Positions 7,725 through 17,976 of a stretch of DNA of 64,000 nucleotides are shown here, piece by piece. Source of the DNA: Chitinophagaceae bacterium. Its GTDB lineage: Bacteria; Bacteroidota; Bacteroidia; Chitinophagales; Chitinophagaceae. The stretch is from positions 372,001 to 436,000 of the forward strand of contig JADJVB010000012.1 in the NCBI GenBank assembly GCA_016710745.1, in the 5' to 3' direction. Both the position numbers and the translations under genes were made by a program. Every line of letters begins with the position of its first letter. Position 1 is the first letter of the stretch. Under the pieces are notes generated by a model that worked only from the letters and a program-made list of their open reading frames with translations, was not told where the DNA came from and did no database searches.

Positions 7725-9134
7725 ATGATTAAGCGATTGATTAAAATACTATTTACCCTTTTTCTTTTTCCGGTTTGGTTAAAAGCCCAAAAGCCAAAGG
7801 CAGATAGCCTGGTTAAGTTATTGGCTATAGAGAAACAGGATTCCGGTAAAGTAAAGCTAATGAACGAGTTGGCCACTGTTTTAACGGGCTATGAACCCGA
7901 TTCGGCCGTGATCTATGCTGAGGGAGCCCTTAGCCTGGCTAAAGAAATAAACTACGCCGATGGGCAAATCAAAGCCCTTAGTAAGTTAGCCTATGTGTAC
8001 ACCACCATGGGTAATTATACAAGGGCTTTGGAATTGAATTTGCGTAAACTTAAACTGACCGAAAAGGGAAAAAATCCGTATGACCTGGTGATGGCATTGA
8101 ATAATATCGGTATTGTTTATAATTACCAGGAAGAATATAAAAAGGCATTGGCTTATCATTACCTGGCTGATTCCGTTATCCGAAGCAATACGATCGCCGA
8201 AGCGGCTAATTATTACGTGTACATGAATCTCGGAGATGTATATTTGAAATTAAACAATACCGATTCGGCATTCAGCTACTTTAACCAATCGCTTGTTGTT
8301 TCAAATAATTTAAAAAATGATGACTTTATCGGCAACGCCATGACCGGCCTGGGGAATGTGTACTCCAAGAGGGGTGATATCGCTTTTGCTTTATTGAACT
8401 ACCAAACAGCCGTAACTTTTTTGAAAAGATCGAATAATAATGATGTGCTTTGCGAAGCTACCCTGGGACTGGCTAAATTATATAAGCAGAAAAACAACAG
8501 CGATTCAGCGGTATATTATGCTACTCTGTCACTTGAAATTGCCGAACAATCAGGTTTTTTGCCAAAACAACTTGATGCTGCCAGATTTCTTACCAATCAC
8601 TTTAAAACAACCGGATCAACCGATAAAGCGTTTTACTATTTAACGCAGGTGCAACAGTTGAACGATTCGATCAACAGTAAGGACAAAATAAGAGAGCTTC
8701 AGCTGATGTCGACCAACGAAAACATAAGGCAGCTGGAAATTGCGGAAAGTAAACGCCTTGCCAAAAAAGAAAGAAAACAGCAATTGCAGCTGCTGTTTAT
8801 CGGAATATTCATTCCTGGTTTTTTTCTGTTGACACTTTTATTGAGTCGGATCAGGATTCATGCACGGGTGATCAAAATATTAGGCATTCTTTCATTGCTC
8901 ATATTGTTTGAATACCTGACCTTGTTCCTGCATCCCTCCGTGGCCGAATTCACCAACCATACACCGGTATATGAAATGTTCATTTTTGTGTCGATTGCTG
9001 CTATTTTAATACCGGGGCATCATCGTTTGGAAGCCTGGCTAATAAAAAAATTGACCCGGAAAAGCGAGTCAATTTCAATTAAAAAAGTAAAACTAAAAGT
9101 AAAAGAGCAAAAGGATGATTTGCCCCGACTATAA
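7725..9134 (+). CDS. Exported TPR protein with C-terminal membrane segments
   Basis: A 469-residue protein with a leader (about 1-21, WLKAQ) and roughly six to seven tetratricopeptide repeats at about residues 40-330 (for example QIKALSKLAYVYTTMGNYT and MALNNIGIVYNYQEEYKKA). A charged linker (ESKRLAKKERKQQLQ) leads to hydrophobic stretches near 352-372, 382-402 and 414-432 and a basic tail. The layout matches Bacteroidota TPR sensor proteins that normally continue into a histidine kinase, LytTR or HTH domain. Here no output domain follows, only a short Lys-rich cytoplasmic tail, so signalling would need a partner. The stop is one base from the converging lipoprotein gene. Confidence 0.8.
   Translation: MIKRLIKILFTLFLFPVWLKAQKPKADSLVKLLAIEKQDSGKVKLMNELATVLTGYEPDSAVIYAEGALSLAKEINYADGQIKALSKLAYVYTTMGNYTRALELNLRKLKLTEKGKNPYDLVMALNNIGIVYNYQEEYKKALAYHYLADSVIRSNTIAEAANYYVYMNLGDVYLKLNNTDSAFSYFNQSLVVSNNLKNDDFIGNAMTGLGNVYSKRGDIAFALLNYQTAVTFLKRSNNNDVLCEATLGLAKLYKQKNNSDSAVYYATLSLEIAEQSGFLPKQLDAARFLTNHFKTTGSTDKAFYYLTQVQQLNDSINSKDKIRELQLMSTNENIRQLEIAESKRLAKKERKQQLQLLFIGIFIPGFFLLTLLLSRIRIHARVIKILGILSLLILFEYLTLFLHPSVAEFTNHTPVYEMFIFVSIAAILIPGHHRLEAWLIKKLTRKSESISIKKVKLKVKEQKDDLPRL
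9043..9074 (-). terminator. Minus-strand terminator inside the converging TPR gene
   Basis: AATTGAC (9049-9055) pairs with GTCAATT (9068-9074) around a 12-base loop. On the minus strand the stem is followed by a run of Ts. It sits about 60 bases past the end of the lipoprotein gene at 9136 but inside the coding end of the opposite TPR gene. Confidence 0.5.
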
Positions 9135-9135
9135 T

Positions 9136-9351
9136 TTAACCACCGGGAGTTGGTGAAACACTGCCGGGGGTAGCTTCCATTTTTGTTGAGTCATTTACTT
9201 GGGTGGAATCGGGAGGAGTTGCCGCCGGTGTTTCGGTTTTAGCTGGTTCTTCTGCCGCTTTTTCTCCATTGTTGCAGGAAGAAACCGATACCATTAAAAA
9301 TAAGATTGCCACAAATAAAAATTGCAGTTTTGTTTTGTTTTGTGTGATCAT
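9136..9351 (-). CDS. Small Pro/Thr/Ala-rich lipoprotein
   Basis: A 71-residue protein. Its leader ends in the lipobox VSSC, cysteine 26. The remaining 45 residues are low-complexity (EEPAKTETPAATPPDSTQ) and probably disordered, ending in SPTPGG. Such very short lipoproteins are common in this phylum and have no assigned function. Its stop codon lies one base from that of the TPR gene at 9134, so the two genes converge almost without spacer and share overlapping termination signals. Confidence 0.7.
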   Translation of the reverse strand: MITQNKTKLQFLFVAILFLMVSVSSCNNGEKAAEEPAKTETPAATPPDSTQVNDSTKMEATPGSVSPTPGG

Positions 9352-9455
9352 TGTTTAGAGTTTTAGTTGGCAATTTTACAATTAAATTTTCGGAAATGCA
9401 AACATTAAATTATTTAATTGCTTATATTTTTTATATATTGGATTAAATTGGACCT

Positions 9456-10811
9456 ATGCGAAAAATACTAATATTTGTGTGCGTACAGTCTTTTATACTG
9501 AGTGGCGTAAATGCCCAGTCGGTTTATGAATTATCTTTTTCGGTTCCCAACGGCACCGGAAATATCAGTTACAATGCCCTGTTTGTTGATTACCTGGATG
9601 GAAAAGGAAATGTAAGATTACGTTTTGCCGCTCCCGGCAGTACCGATAGCTTGCTGGCGGATTTTGCTGTACAGGAAGAATTTGCCGAACCCGGTGCCTT
9701 ATGCTCCGGAGAAGACCTGCTTTTTTACAAATTGCAGAATCCCCGATTTATTGAAAGTACCGATCCCGCTGTAATCTTGCCGGCCTATTTTTGTTTTAAA
9801 AAAGAACCGCTTACCGGCCTGTATGAGCCACTGGGTATTGCAAATTCTCAAAACGATTGTATTGCCAACATAAATAAGTTTAGTGCTGTAGCCCTAAAAA
9901 CGCAAAATGAGATCACCAAAGAGTATGTGCTTACTTACTTTAAAGCTTATGAACCGTTTTACCGGAGTTTGTTTGTTACAAACAATGCCAAGGCGTTGAC
10001 CAATTCCGAACGAAATGTAAAACTCTATTTATTGTTTGTAGCCAATGTAACCGACGCTGAAATTGGGATAGCCGACCGAAAGAATATGACCGAAGCCATC
10101 AGCTTTTTTGGTAAAATAAAAGATTTTTTAGGGATCAGTGCTTTTATATATGATACTGTTACCGGCCGCGATTTTAATAAGGAGAAAGTGTTGAATAAGA
10201 TCAATACTTTTTTGACACCTGCCCCAAATGATATCGTTATTTTTTATTACAGTGGCCATGGCTTCAGACAACCACGTGACGGGCGACCTGGTCCGTACAT
10301 GGATATGCGTGATCTGGTGATTGATAAGAAAAAAAAGTACCTGGAAAATGCACTAAGTTCGGAAGATATTGTACAGCAGATCAGGAAAAAAGGTGCCCGG
10401 CTGAACCTCATACTCACCGACTGTTGCAATGATAATGTAACCAGCACCAATCCCATGGCAACTGATCCGGCGATTGTACCCAAAAAAGGCTTTGGGTTGA
10501 ACTGGAGTGTACAAAACTGCCGCGACTTGTTTTTAAATGCCATGCCAACGACTATATTGGCGGCAGCCGCATCGCCTTATCAACTGGGTATCAGTAATCC
10601 TCAATTCGGGGGTTATTTTTCTACCTTATTCCGCAATGCCGTAGAAACGCATTTAGGCTTTTCTAAAACAAAAGTTACCTGGGATAGTGTATTTGCACAA
10701 ACCAAACAGCAAACCGAATTCAAAGCCAGCCGTACCTGGTGCAATGTGCAAAAAACAATTAAATGCAACCGGCAGATGCCTTATGTGAATATCATGTATG
10801 GGCGGTTTTAA
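9456..10811 (+). CDS. Exported caspase-like (peptidase C14) protein without TPRs
   Basis: A 451-residue protein with a Sec leader ending near VNAQ (residue 21). Residues about 22-150 are strand-rich and of unknown fold. From about 185 a caspase/metacaspase-like domain follows: VKLYLLFVANV, then the His box FYYSGHGF (His 268) and the Cys box ILTDCCND (Cys 324, preceded by the expected Asp). Family proteases of this type cut after specific residues using this His/Cys pair; here the second Cys of the CC doublet aligns with the nucleophile. The gene converges on three paralogous caspase-TPR genes, with nine bases between stops, and may belong to the same functional group. Its N-terminal domain is unlike theirs. 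Confidence 0.85.
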   Translation: MRKILIFVCVQSFILSGVNAQSVYELSFSVPNGTGNISYNALFVDYLDGKGNVRLRFAAPGSTDSLLADFAVQEEFAEPGALCSGEDLLFYKLQNPRFIESTDPAVILPAYFCFKKEPLTGLYEPLGIANSQNDCIANINKFSAVALKTQNEITKEYVLTYFKAYEPFYRSLFVTNNAKALTNSERNVKLYLLFVANVTDAEIGIADRKNMTEAISFFGKIKDFLGISAFIYDTVTGRDFNKEKVLNKINTFLTPAPNDIVIFYYSGHGFRQPRDGRPGPYMDMRDLVIDKKKKYLENALSSEDIVQQIRKKGARLNLILTDCCNDNVTSTNPMATDPAIVPKKGFGLNWSVQNCRDLFLNAMPTTILAAAASPYQLGISNPQFGGYFSTLFRNAVETHLGFSKTKVTWDSVFAQTKQQTEFKASRTWCNVQKTIKCNRQMPYVNIMYGRF

Positions 10812-10820
10812 GGGGTATTT

Positions 10821-13800
10821 TTATTGAAATGTGGAAGCCGGATTTTCCGTAAGACCTGCGTACATTTCATCCCATTTGGCAAAGTCTGAATTATACTGGT
10901 TCACTTTCATTGCTTTGATAGCAGCCTTCCAGGATGGATCTTTTCTGATGCTGCTGAATGCCGGATCATATATCAGAACATAGGTGTAATTAAATCCATC
11001 ATTCCAGGCGAGTTTTAGCCATTTCCATGCTTCTTTTTTGTTACCCAACAAAGCATTAAGCCTGGCCATATTGTAAATAGCCATACTGTCCTTTTTGTTC
11101 GATTCATATATGCCGGTATATATATCGATGGCTTGTTTGAAATTTCCTTTTTTTCGTTCCAGTTCAGCTTTTAAACCGGTTAATGCCGTACTGGTGACAG
11201 GCGTTATCTGTTCCGCCTCGCCCAACAGCTTTTCTGCTTCTGAAATCTGCCCGTCTCTCAGTTTATAATCCGCCAATATCAATTTCTTCTCAAAATTCAG
11301 TTCCTGCCTGTTTGATAAAGAATCCAGTTGAGCCAAAGCTTCGCTAAACCGGTATGATGCTGAATAGATCCCGATCAATTTGTTCCGGGTACCGGCATCA
11401 TCCGGGTTCAGGCTGAGTGAAGACGTATAAAAATAAACTGCAGAATCGGGCAGTCCCTGCCAAACATACAGGTTACCTATTTTGGTATTGATATCTGCCA
11501 GCGACTTTTCATCTGTGTTAAGTGTTTGGAGGGCGCTTTTTAAATAATAGATCCCTTCTGTAAAAGGTTTAAGTTTCACTTTTACCTGTACTACCGGGAT
11601 TACGGTGCCGTAGGGTATCAATGGAGGAAGGATTGGTCCCGGTATTTTAATTTCAGGTTTTTGCGGGTAAACGTATGATACTTCTCCGGAAAAGGGATCA
11701 ATCATCTTTGTATCATCCCAAAATCGCTGGGGTTCTTTTTCAGCAAATCCATACTGAAAAAGTCCGGCTTTCAAATTCCATTCGCCGTTATCAGGAAATC
11801 GTTGGGTAACCCTTTTGTAAAAATTTAATATCTCGGGCATCCCCCGGCCATACTTTACGTAATAATTGTTGAGCAAGGCTTCGGCTTCGCTAAACCTGCC
11901 CGTATTTTCGTACAGCGTAATCAAATTAAGGTATCCATCTATTTTAGCTGAGTCGGCTTCTATAAATTTCCGGTACCAGGTTTCTGATTTGTCGAAATGT
12001 CCCCAGCGTTCATAAAGCCGGGCCAGCATTAAATAGTCTTCTTCCCTGTTGTAGTAACCGGCTTCGAAACAGCTTCCGGTACTGGGGTCAAACATATATC
12101 CCATAGCGGGCAGGAGTAAAACCGAATCGGCATAATCCTTCCAGGTATCGTACGGCAGGTGATTCCGGATGGCCAGATTCAGTATCAATTCGCCCTCCTG
12201 CCACTTCTTTTGTTCGAACAGGGTTCGGCCCAGGTAATGATATGCCAGCGGACTGGATTTATCTAAAGCAATTACTTTACGGAATTCCCGCTCTGCTCTT
12301 TGGAGGTCTTGATCCCGCAATGCCTCATAACCCAATGCAAAATGACCTACCATATCTTTATTTGAGATCCAGGTTGGATCTGTCGTAGTTGTTATTCCTT
12401 CAATAACAAGGGGTTTGGCAAATCTTATTTGCCTTGGGCTGCCCATCTCGATATACTGGTACCCTTTTTTCCTGTCGGCTGCCTCGAATAAAAAGGAGTC
12501 GGCCACTGCATATTGATTGGTGTTTATGTACAGGAATCCAAGTCTTTCAAATGGAAGATAATTCAGGCTGTTTAATTTAATGCTTTTATGAAAAGCTTCT
12601 TCGGCCTGCAGAAGTTTTTTATTTTTTTCATAAATAAGGCCATAACCATTGTATATATCCTGGAATCCGGGTTGCAGAATTTTCGCTGTATCAATGTACA
12701 GGCTGGCTTTATCCAGTTGATTTTTACCGGTGTACAGTTCGGCAAGATTGGAAAACGGGATCGCCCAGTTGGGGGCTCTTTCTGCGGCAATCTTAAAATA
12801 TTTTTCAGCCTCTGCCAGGTTATTTTTATAAGAATACAAAATGCCCAGTTCGTTATAAATATAGGCCGCATACTGTTCAAGTTCAAGTGCTTTATTTTGT
12901 TCGGCAAATGCCTCGTTGATCAGGGCGCTTTGTTTTGATTTTTTTGTAAGCGGGATTTTTAAACGGGCAATAACACCTGTAAAATAATGCAGTTTCACCG
13001 TTAAATTGGTACGATAATACAGATTGTCTGTGCTGGTAAGATTGAGTGCCACCTGGAACATCCGTGGATAAACATCATATCCGTTATTGCCGGCATTATA
13101 ATATTTTCGTCTCTCCAGTTCAGCCGCATCGCCCTTTAAATATTGTGTAATTACCCGCTGGCCTGCATTATCAAATTCAATAGCTAACCGGTTATTAAAT
13201 TCTGTCAAAGCTTCTTTGTCAGTTGATAATTTATTTTTCAGCGCTGTTAATTTATCCTTGTAGGGAAACCAGGCACGGGTTATCAATGAATCGATAAAAA
13301 CCAGGCTGATTTCAGCTGCAGGAATTTCATTTAACCTGAATTCGTCGGTTATTTCTTCCAGTTTTAACTGCCGGAGAAAATCGAAAAAGGACTGTTCCGG
13401 GGTACTCTCTTCCTGCAGAACTGTTTGCATTATCAAGGCTCTTTGTAAAATGGTATCCTGTGTAATTTCTTTTTTTGCCGTTAATAAAGCCTCGGTATCA
13501 ACCTGCGATAAAACAAAACTGCCATTACCCTTTACCACAGGGGTTTGTTTGGTACTATCCTGCATCAACACCATATCATTTTTCAATGATGAATCAAGGT
13601 AGTTTTTGATATCATCAAGTGTTATCTGGTCGCTGTTTTTTTTAGCCGCCAGGCCTTTTAACCCATTTACCAGGTAATACGAAAAAACGCCCCTGCCCCC
13701 GCCCCAGTCGGCTTTTTCGTTTGATAATTCATCTGCCGAACTGGACGTAATTCGGATCTCCTTGCTTTTCACTTTTCGCAACTGTTCTGCCGCCAGGAAA

Positions 13801-14342
13801 TTCCCTTTAAATCTTTTGTCCGTAAGTTTTCCTGAATGGCAGGCATCGGTGATCAGTATTACATTGGCTTCATTTTCTACCGACAAGGTGTTGGCCATGT
13901 CATTCAGGTAATCAATACTGAGGGCAAGACGCACATAATTAAACTGAGGAGAATCGTAGCAGATCAAAAATCCGTTTTTGTACATCGTTATGTTCTCCAG
14001 ATCGCCATGGCCCGAGAAATAAATAAATACCTTATCATTTTTTTTGCAGCTGTTCTTTAACCAATATATGGCGTTGTAAACAGAACCGGTTGTAGCGAAA
14101 GAATCTACCAGCAAACGGATATTTTCTTTGGGTACGTAGCCCCCTGCTTTTGATTGCAGAAATTCAGCAAATACCTCCGCATCCTGGTTAGAAAACTGGA
14201 GCTGTGGTATATCGGGATCGAGGTATTTGGCAATGCCGATGACCAAAGCGTAAGTATTGCCTGATGAAGCCGTATTGGTCTGTTGAGCAAAAATAAGTTT
14301 GCTGCAAAAAACAAGTACAATAAAAACACGCAATGATTTCAT
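10821..14342 (-). CDS. Exported caspase-TPR protein, paralog A
   Basis: A 1173-residue protein. A Sec leader (about 1-20) precedes a caspase-like domain at roughly 28-280, with strand YALVIGIAKY, the His box IYFSGHGD (His 112) and the Cys box LITDACHSG (Cys 168); both catalytic residues are present. After a linker containing QTPVVKGNGSF, many tetratricopeptide repeats fill about 480-1150 (for example AYIYNELGILYSYKNNLAEAEKYF in two pieces). The C-terminus ends with the motif GFNYTYVLIYDPAF and LRK/W-type residues seen at the end of exported TPR proteins. The EF-hand-like loop found in paralogs B and C is degenerate here (KKNSDQITLDD). It is the last gene of a three-gene operon, four bases after paralog B. 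Periplasmic proteolysis with TPR-mediated partner binding is inference. Confidence 0.9.
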   Translation of the reverse strand: MKSLRVFIVLVFCSKLIFAQQTNTASSGNTYALVIGIAKYLDPDIPQLQFSNQDAEVFAEFLQSKAGGYVPKENIRLLVDSFATTGSVYNAIYWLKNSCKKNDKVFIYFSGHGDLENITMYKNGFLICYDSPQFNYVRLALSIDYLNDMANTLSVENEANVILITDACHSGKLTDKRFKGNFLAAEQLRKVKSKEIRITSSSADELSNEKADWGGGRGVFSYYLVNGLKGLAAKKNSDQITLDDIKNYLDSSLKNDMVLMQDSTKQTPVVKGNGSFVLSQVDTEALLTAKKEITQDTILQRALIMQTVLQEESTPEQSFFDFLRQLKLEEITDEFRLNEIPAAEISLVFIDSLITRAWFPYKDKLTALKNKLSTDKEALTEFNNRLAIEFDNAGQRVITQYLKGDAAELERRKYYNAGNNGYDVYPRMFQVALNLTSTDNLYYRTNLTVKLHYFTGVIARLKIPLTKKSKQSALINEAFAEQNKALELEQYAAYIYNELGILYSYKNNLAEAEKYFKIAAERAPNWAIPFSNLAELYTGKNQLDKASLYIDTAKILQPGFQDIYNGYGLIYEKNKKLLQAEEAFHKSIKLNSLNYLPFERLGFLYINTNQYAVADSFLFEAADRKKGYQYIEMGSPRQIRFAKPLVIEGITTTTDPTWISNKDMVGHFALGYEALRDQDLQRAEREFRKVIALDKSSPLAYHYLGRTLFEQKKWQEGELILNLAIRNHLPYDTWKDYADSVLLLPAMGYMFDPSTGSCFEAGYYNREEDYLMLARLYERWGHFDKSETWYRKFIEADSAKIDGYLNLITLYENTGRFSEAEALLNNYYVKYGRGMPEILNFYKRVTQRFPDNGEWNLKAGLFQYGFAEKEPQRFWDDTKMIDPFSGEVSYVYPQKPEIKIPGPILPPLIPYGTVIPVVQVKVKLKPFTEGIYYLKSALQTLNTDEKSLADINTKIGNLYVWQGLPDSAVYFYTSSLSLNPDDAGTRNKLIGIYSASYRFSEALAQLDSLSNRQELNFEKKLILADYKLRDGQISEAEKLLGEAEQITPVTSTALTGLKAELERKKGNFKQAIDIYTGIYESNKKDSMAIYNMARLNALLGNKKEAWKWLKLAWNDGFNYTYVLIYDPAFSSIRKDPSWKAAIKAMKVNQYNSDFAKWDEMYAGLTENPASTFQ

Positions 14343-14346
14343 TTAT

Positions 14347-17300
14347 TTAATTTGCGGGGTTCCTGTTTTTATACTTTTTCATGGAAATTCCACTGATCAT
14401 TCTTTGCCATTTTGCTGTGTTGCGCAAATTCACCATATAGCTGTCATTTTGCAGAACATAGGAATAATTGAATCCCATATCAATAGCTGACTGTAAATTT
14501 TTCCAGGCCTCGTTTCGTTTGCCTGTTTTGGCATACAATCTCGCTAATGAGTAATAATTAAACCAGGGATCGGTTTCCTGTTCATTTATGCTTTTTGTAT
14601 AAAATCTAATGGCATTTTTTGGTTTATCGGCCAGCATAGACGATAACCCCCTTAAGTTATCGATCATAGGTAAAGTATAAGGATAGATATATTCAGCTTT
14701 ATTCAACAGATCATTTGCTTTCATAAAATTTCCGGTATGAATTTCAAATTTCGCCAGTAATATCCTTTTGTAAAAATTGATCTGGGCGCTGTCGTACAAA
14801 TAATTGAGCTGTAATAATGCGGCCCTGTTCTTATACAAGGCCGTGTAAATATCAACCAAGGTCAGCCTCGCATTTGCATTATCGGGTATCAGTGACAAAG
14901 ATTTTTCGAAGTAGGGATAAGCCTGCTTTTTTGAGCCGGCCCACAAATAAATATTGCCGGTTTTAAAATGGATATCAGCCAGGGATTCTTTTTCAGATAA
15001 TAATGCTGCGGCCCGCTGCAGGTAGGCAATGCCGTCTTTACGTGGCATATAAATCGCATCAGCACCAAGTATGCTCTCGCCTGTACCTGGTACATAATAG
15101 GATTGTCGTCTGTCAACAAGTACATTATCCGGGTCCAGTATTACGCTGGAAATTGAACCTGTTTCCGATTTATCGTATAAAGCAAGTGAATCGTTTACAG
15201 CAAGTTTTAAATAAACAGTTGAGTCAATAAATATTTCTTTTTTTAATAACGGAAACCAAACAATAGAGTCTACGTAAGTCAGGCGTGCAGTTACCGGGGC
15301 ATATTTGTACAGGAGATTTCCCAGTCGGTAAACCCAATTGCCATTATCCGGATACCTGTCAATCACCCTCCTGTAAAATTCATTTAATTCTTCATCTGCT
15401 TTCTTTTCAGAGATTTTTCGGAAATCTTCAATAACTTCTTCAGCCTCATTGTACCGTCCCTGCTTTTCCAGCATTTGCCAAAGTTTTACATAAGCCGCTG
15501 TTTTTTCAAATTCAGTTATTTCTTTATCGTTTTGGTCATTTTGTTCAACAGCATTTTTTTCGTGTTGTAGTCCTGTGTTAAACCTGGTTATTGCTCTAAA
15601 GTAGTTTTCTGCCTCTTCCAGGTGTTTCCAGTTTTCGTAAAGTGTGCCTAAAAAATAAAAATTGTTTATCCATCCGTAATAATGCCACCTGAAATAATTT
15701 TCAAAGCATTCATGGTCATATGGGTATTTTTTTGAAGCAATCACGGAATCTACATAAAAATCGAATCGAGACCTGTTTACAACATATTTTGTAGCCAGTG
15801 TAAACATCAATTCAGCTTCTTCCCAATGCTGCTGATCGTAGTATATTTTACCCAGGTAATGAAATACCAATGGATTTGTTTTATCGAGCGCCACCACCTT
15901 TCTTAATATCCTTGCTGCATTTTCATATTTTTTTTCCTGGTATTCCTGTACCCCCCAGGTAAAAAAAGCAAAAATATCAGTTGGTTCCAATATCGAACTG
16001 TCAATATTGCAATACATAGTGCTCATCGGTGTAATTGCCTGTTTATCCGGACTGAATTCCCAGTTATTCCCCTCAAAATGATAGCCTCTTTTACGTAAAT
16101 CGGCTTCATAAAAAAATGAATCGGCCTGTGCGTAATCTGTGGTATTCATATACACAAAGCCAAGCCTTTCAAAAGGTGAAAAGTGCCGGGAGTTAATGTT
16201 AATGGCATTGCGGTAGTTTTCTTCTGCAAAAAGCAGGTTGCCATTTTTTTCACTGATAAAACCACGGTTAATCTCGGTTGATTGTAAACCCGGTTGCAAA
16301 CTATCAGCTTTATCAATAGCTTTTAATGCCCTGTGATAATCTTTTTTTGCAGCATACAATCCGGATAAATTGGATTGTGGAATAGCCCATCCCGGTGAAA
16401 GTTGTGTAGCTTTAATATAATTCTTTTCTGCTTCGGCATTATTTTTTTTATACTGGTACAGTATGCCCATTTCATTGTAAATATAAGCGGCATATGCTTC
16501 CAGTGCCAGTGCTTTTTGCTGCTCTGCAAATGCCCGTTCAATCAGCGGTGTTGGGTTTTCTGTCAACGGGATTTTCAGGCGTAAAGCGACGCCCGAAAAA
16601 TAATGCAGGAATACAGCAGCCTTGGTACTGTAATACTTATCTGTTTGTGACAGCTTAACCGCAACTGAAAACATTTTTGGGTACACATCATATCCATTAT
16701 TATTGCTGTTATAGTACCTGCGGCGCTCCAGTTCTGCTTCATCGCCTTTTATATAATTTGTAATAACAGTTTGCCCTACATCCAGGAAAGTGCTCGCTAC
16801 ATCTAAATTAAAACTGTTTAATTTTTCTTTATTGGCTTTGAGATCGGTTTCAAGTTGAGTGTACTTAATTTCGCTGTTTGCGTTAATTGTTTTAAACCTG
16901 TTGATTATTGCAAATACTATTTCATCAGACGAAAGGTTGTTTAGTTTCAAGTCTTCTGTCAATTCGCCAAGGTTAGTTTTTTTTAAGTTGGAAAAAAAAT
17001 ACTCAGCAGGTTCAGCATTTTCTTCCTTATTTAAACGAGACATAGTTACCATAACTATTCTTGCTGAATCTTCTTTCACCTCCTCTTTAATTTTGACTGC
17101 TTCCGATGTAATCACAGTTGCCAGTTTAAAATCGGCGTTACCATTTATTACCGGTGTTTGTATATCGCCTTCGTTCCTTAGTATTAAGTCGTTTGCCATG
17201 GAATGCTCCAGGTAAGCTTTAAGTTCTCCCAAACTAACTGTGCCGTCTTGATTTGCATCTGCCAATCCACCCTGCATTCCATTAATGAGATAATAAGAAA

Positions 17301-17976
17301 AAACACCTCTTCCCCCACCCCAGTCTACATTTTCATTTGATAACTGATCGGCCTGGCTGGATGTCATCCGTATTTCATTTGCTTTTTTAAGCATCAATTG
17401 TTCACCAACAAAAAAGTTACCTCTGAATTTGTCGCCAGCCATTTTACCGGAGTGGCAGGCATCTGTAATCATCACCACTTTAGCTTTAGTTTGTACCGAT
17501 AGCGTGTTGGCTACATCGTTTAGGTAATCAATACTTAAACCCATGTACACAAATGCCACTGATGGCGTATTGTAACAGATCAGGTAACCATTTTTACTCA
17601 TAGTGGCATTCTCCATTTCGCCGTGGCCCGAAAAATAGAAATATACCTTGTCGCCTTCCTGGCAACTGTTAAGCAGCCAGCGCATGGCTTTATCTACTTC
17701 TCCAATGGTGGCCATTGAATCGGTTAGCAGTTTAATATTTTGTTTGGGAACGGAGCCGCCTGATGCAGACATAAGAAAATCGGCAAAAACTGTGGCGTCC
17801 TTATTTGAAAATGAAAGTGCCGGTATATCCGGATCCAGATAAGATGCAATACCGATTACAACGGCATAGGTATTGCCCGACTTTGCCATGCTGTTTTGCT
17901 GTGCAAAAACCAGCATATTGCAGCATAGCAACAAGAAGGCAATCAGAAGCCCTCCATAATTTCTAATTACTGCCAT
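14347..17976 (-). CDS. Exported caspase-TPR protein, paralog B
   Basis: A 1209-residue protein with a Sec leader (about 1-25). The caspase-like domain has FYFSGHGE (His 118) and MITDACHSG (Cys 174), then the conserved WGGGRGVFSYYLINGMQGG. Directly after this lies a complete EF-hand loop (D240, N242, D244, T246, S248, E251). A helical linker includes ERRRYYNSNNNGYDVYPKMF, and TPR repeats cover about 490-1190, ending with GFNYSYVLQNDSY. The start overlaps the end of paralog C by 14 bases, which suggests translational coupling, and paralog A follows after four bases. Protein identity to C in the catalytic domain is clearly higher than to A by eye. A calcium-dependent exported protease is a reasonable inference, not shown. 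Confidence 0.9.
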   Translation of the reverse strand: MAVIRNYGGLLIAFLLLCCNMLVFAQQNSMAKSGNTYAVVIGIASYLDPDIPALSFSNKDATVFADFLMSASGGSVPKQNIKLLTDSMATIGEVDKAMRWLLNSCQEGDKVYFYFSGHGEMENATMSKNGYLICYNTPSVAFVYMGLSIDYLNDVANTLSVQTKAKVVMITDACHSGKMAGDKFRGNFFVGEQLMLKKANEIRMTSSQADQLSNENVDWGGGRGVFSYYLINGMQGGLADANQDGTVSLGELKAYLEHSMANDLILRNEGDIQTPVINGNADFKLATVITSEAVKIKEEVKEDSARIVMVTMSRLNKEENAEPAEYFFSNLKKTNLGELTEDLKLNNLSSDEIVFAIINRFKTINANSEIKYTQLETDLKANKEKLNSFNLDVASTFLDVGQTVITNYIKGDEAELERRRYYNSNNNGYDVYPKMFSVAVKLSQTDKYYSTKAAVFLHYFSGVALRLKIPLTENPTPLIERAFAEQQKALALEAYAAYIYNEMGILYQYKKNNAEAEKNYIKATQLSPGWAIPQSNLSGLYAAKKDYHRALKAIDKADSLQPGLQSTEINRGFISEKNGNLLFAEENYRNAININSRHFSPFERLGFVYMNTTDYAQADSFFYEADLRKRGYHFEGNNWEFSPDKQAITPMSTMYCNIDSSILEPTDIFAFFTWGVQEYQEKKYENAARILRKVVALDKTNPLVFHYLGKIYYDQQHWEEAELMFTLATKYVVNRSRFDFYVDSVIASKKYPYDHECFENYFRWHYYGWINNFYFLGTLYENWKHLEEAENYFRAITRFNTGLQHEKNAVEQNDQNDKEITEFEKTAAYVKLWQMLEKQGRYNEAEEVIEDFRKISEKKADEELNEFYRRVIDRYPDNGNWVYRLGNLLYKYAPVTARLTYVDSIVWFPLLKKEIFIDSTVYLKLAVNDSLALYDKSETGSISSVILDPDNVLVDRRQSYYVPGTGESILGADAIYMPRKDGIAYLQRAAALLSEKESLADIHFKTGNIYLWAGSKKQAYPYFEKSLSLIPDNANARLTLVDIYTALYKNRAALLQLNYLYDSAQINFYKRILLAKFEIHTGNFMKANDLLNKAEYIYPYTLPMIDNLRGLSSMLADKPKNAIRFYTKSINEQETDPWFNYYSLARLYAKTGKRNEAWKNLQSAIDMGFNYSYVLQNDSYMVNLRNTAKWQRMISGISMKKYKNRNPAN

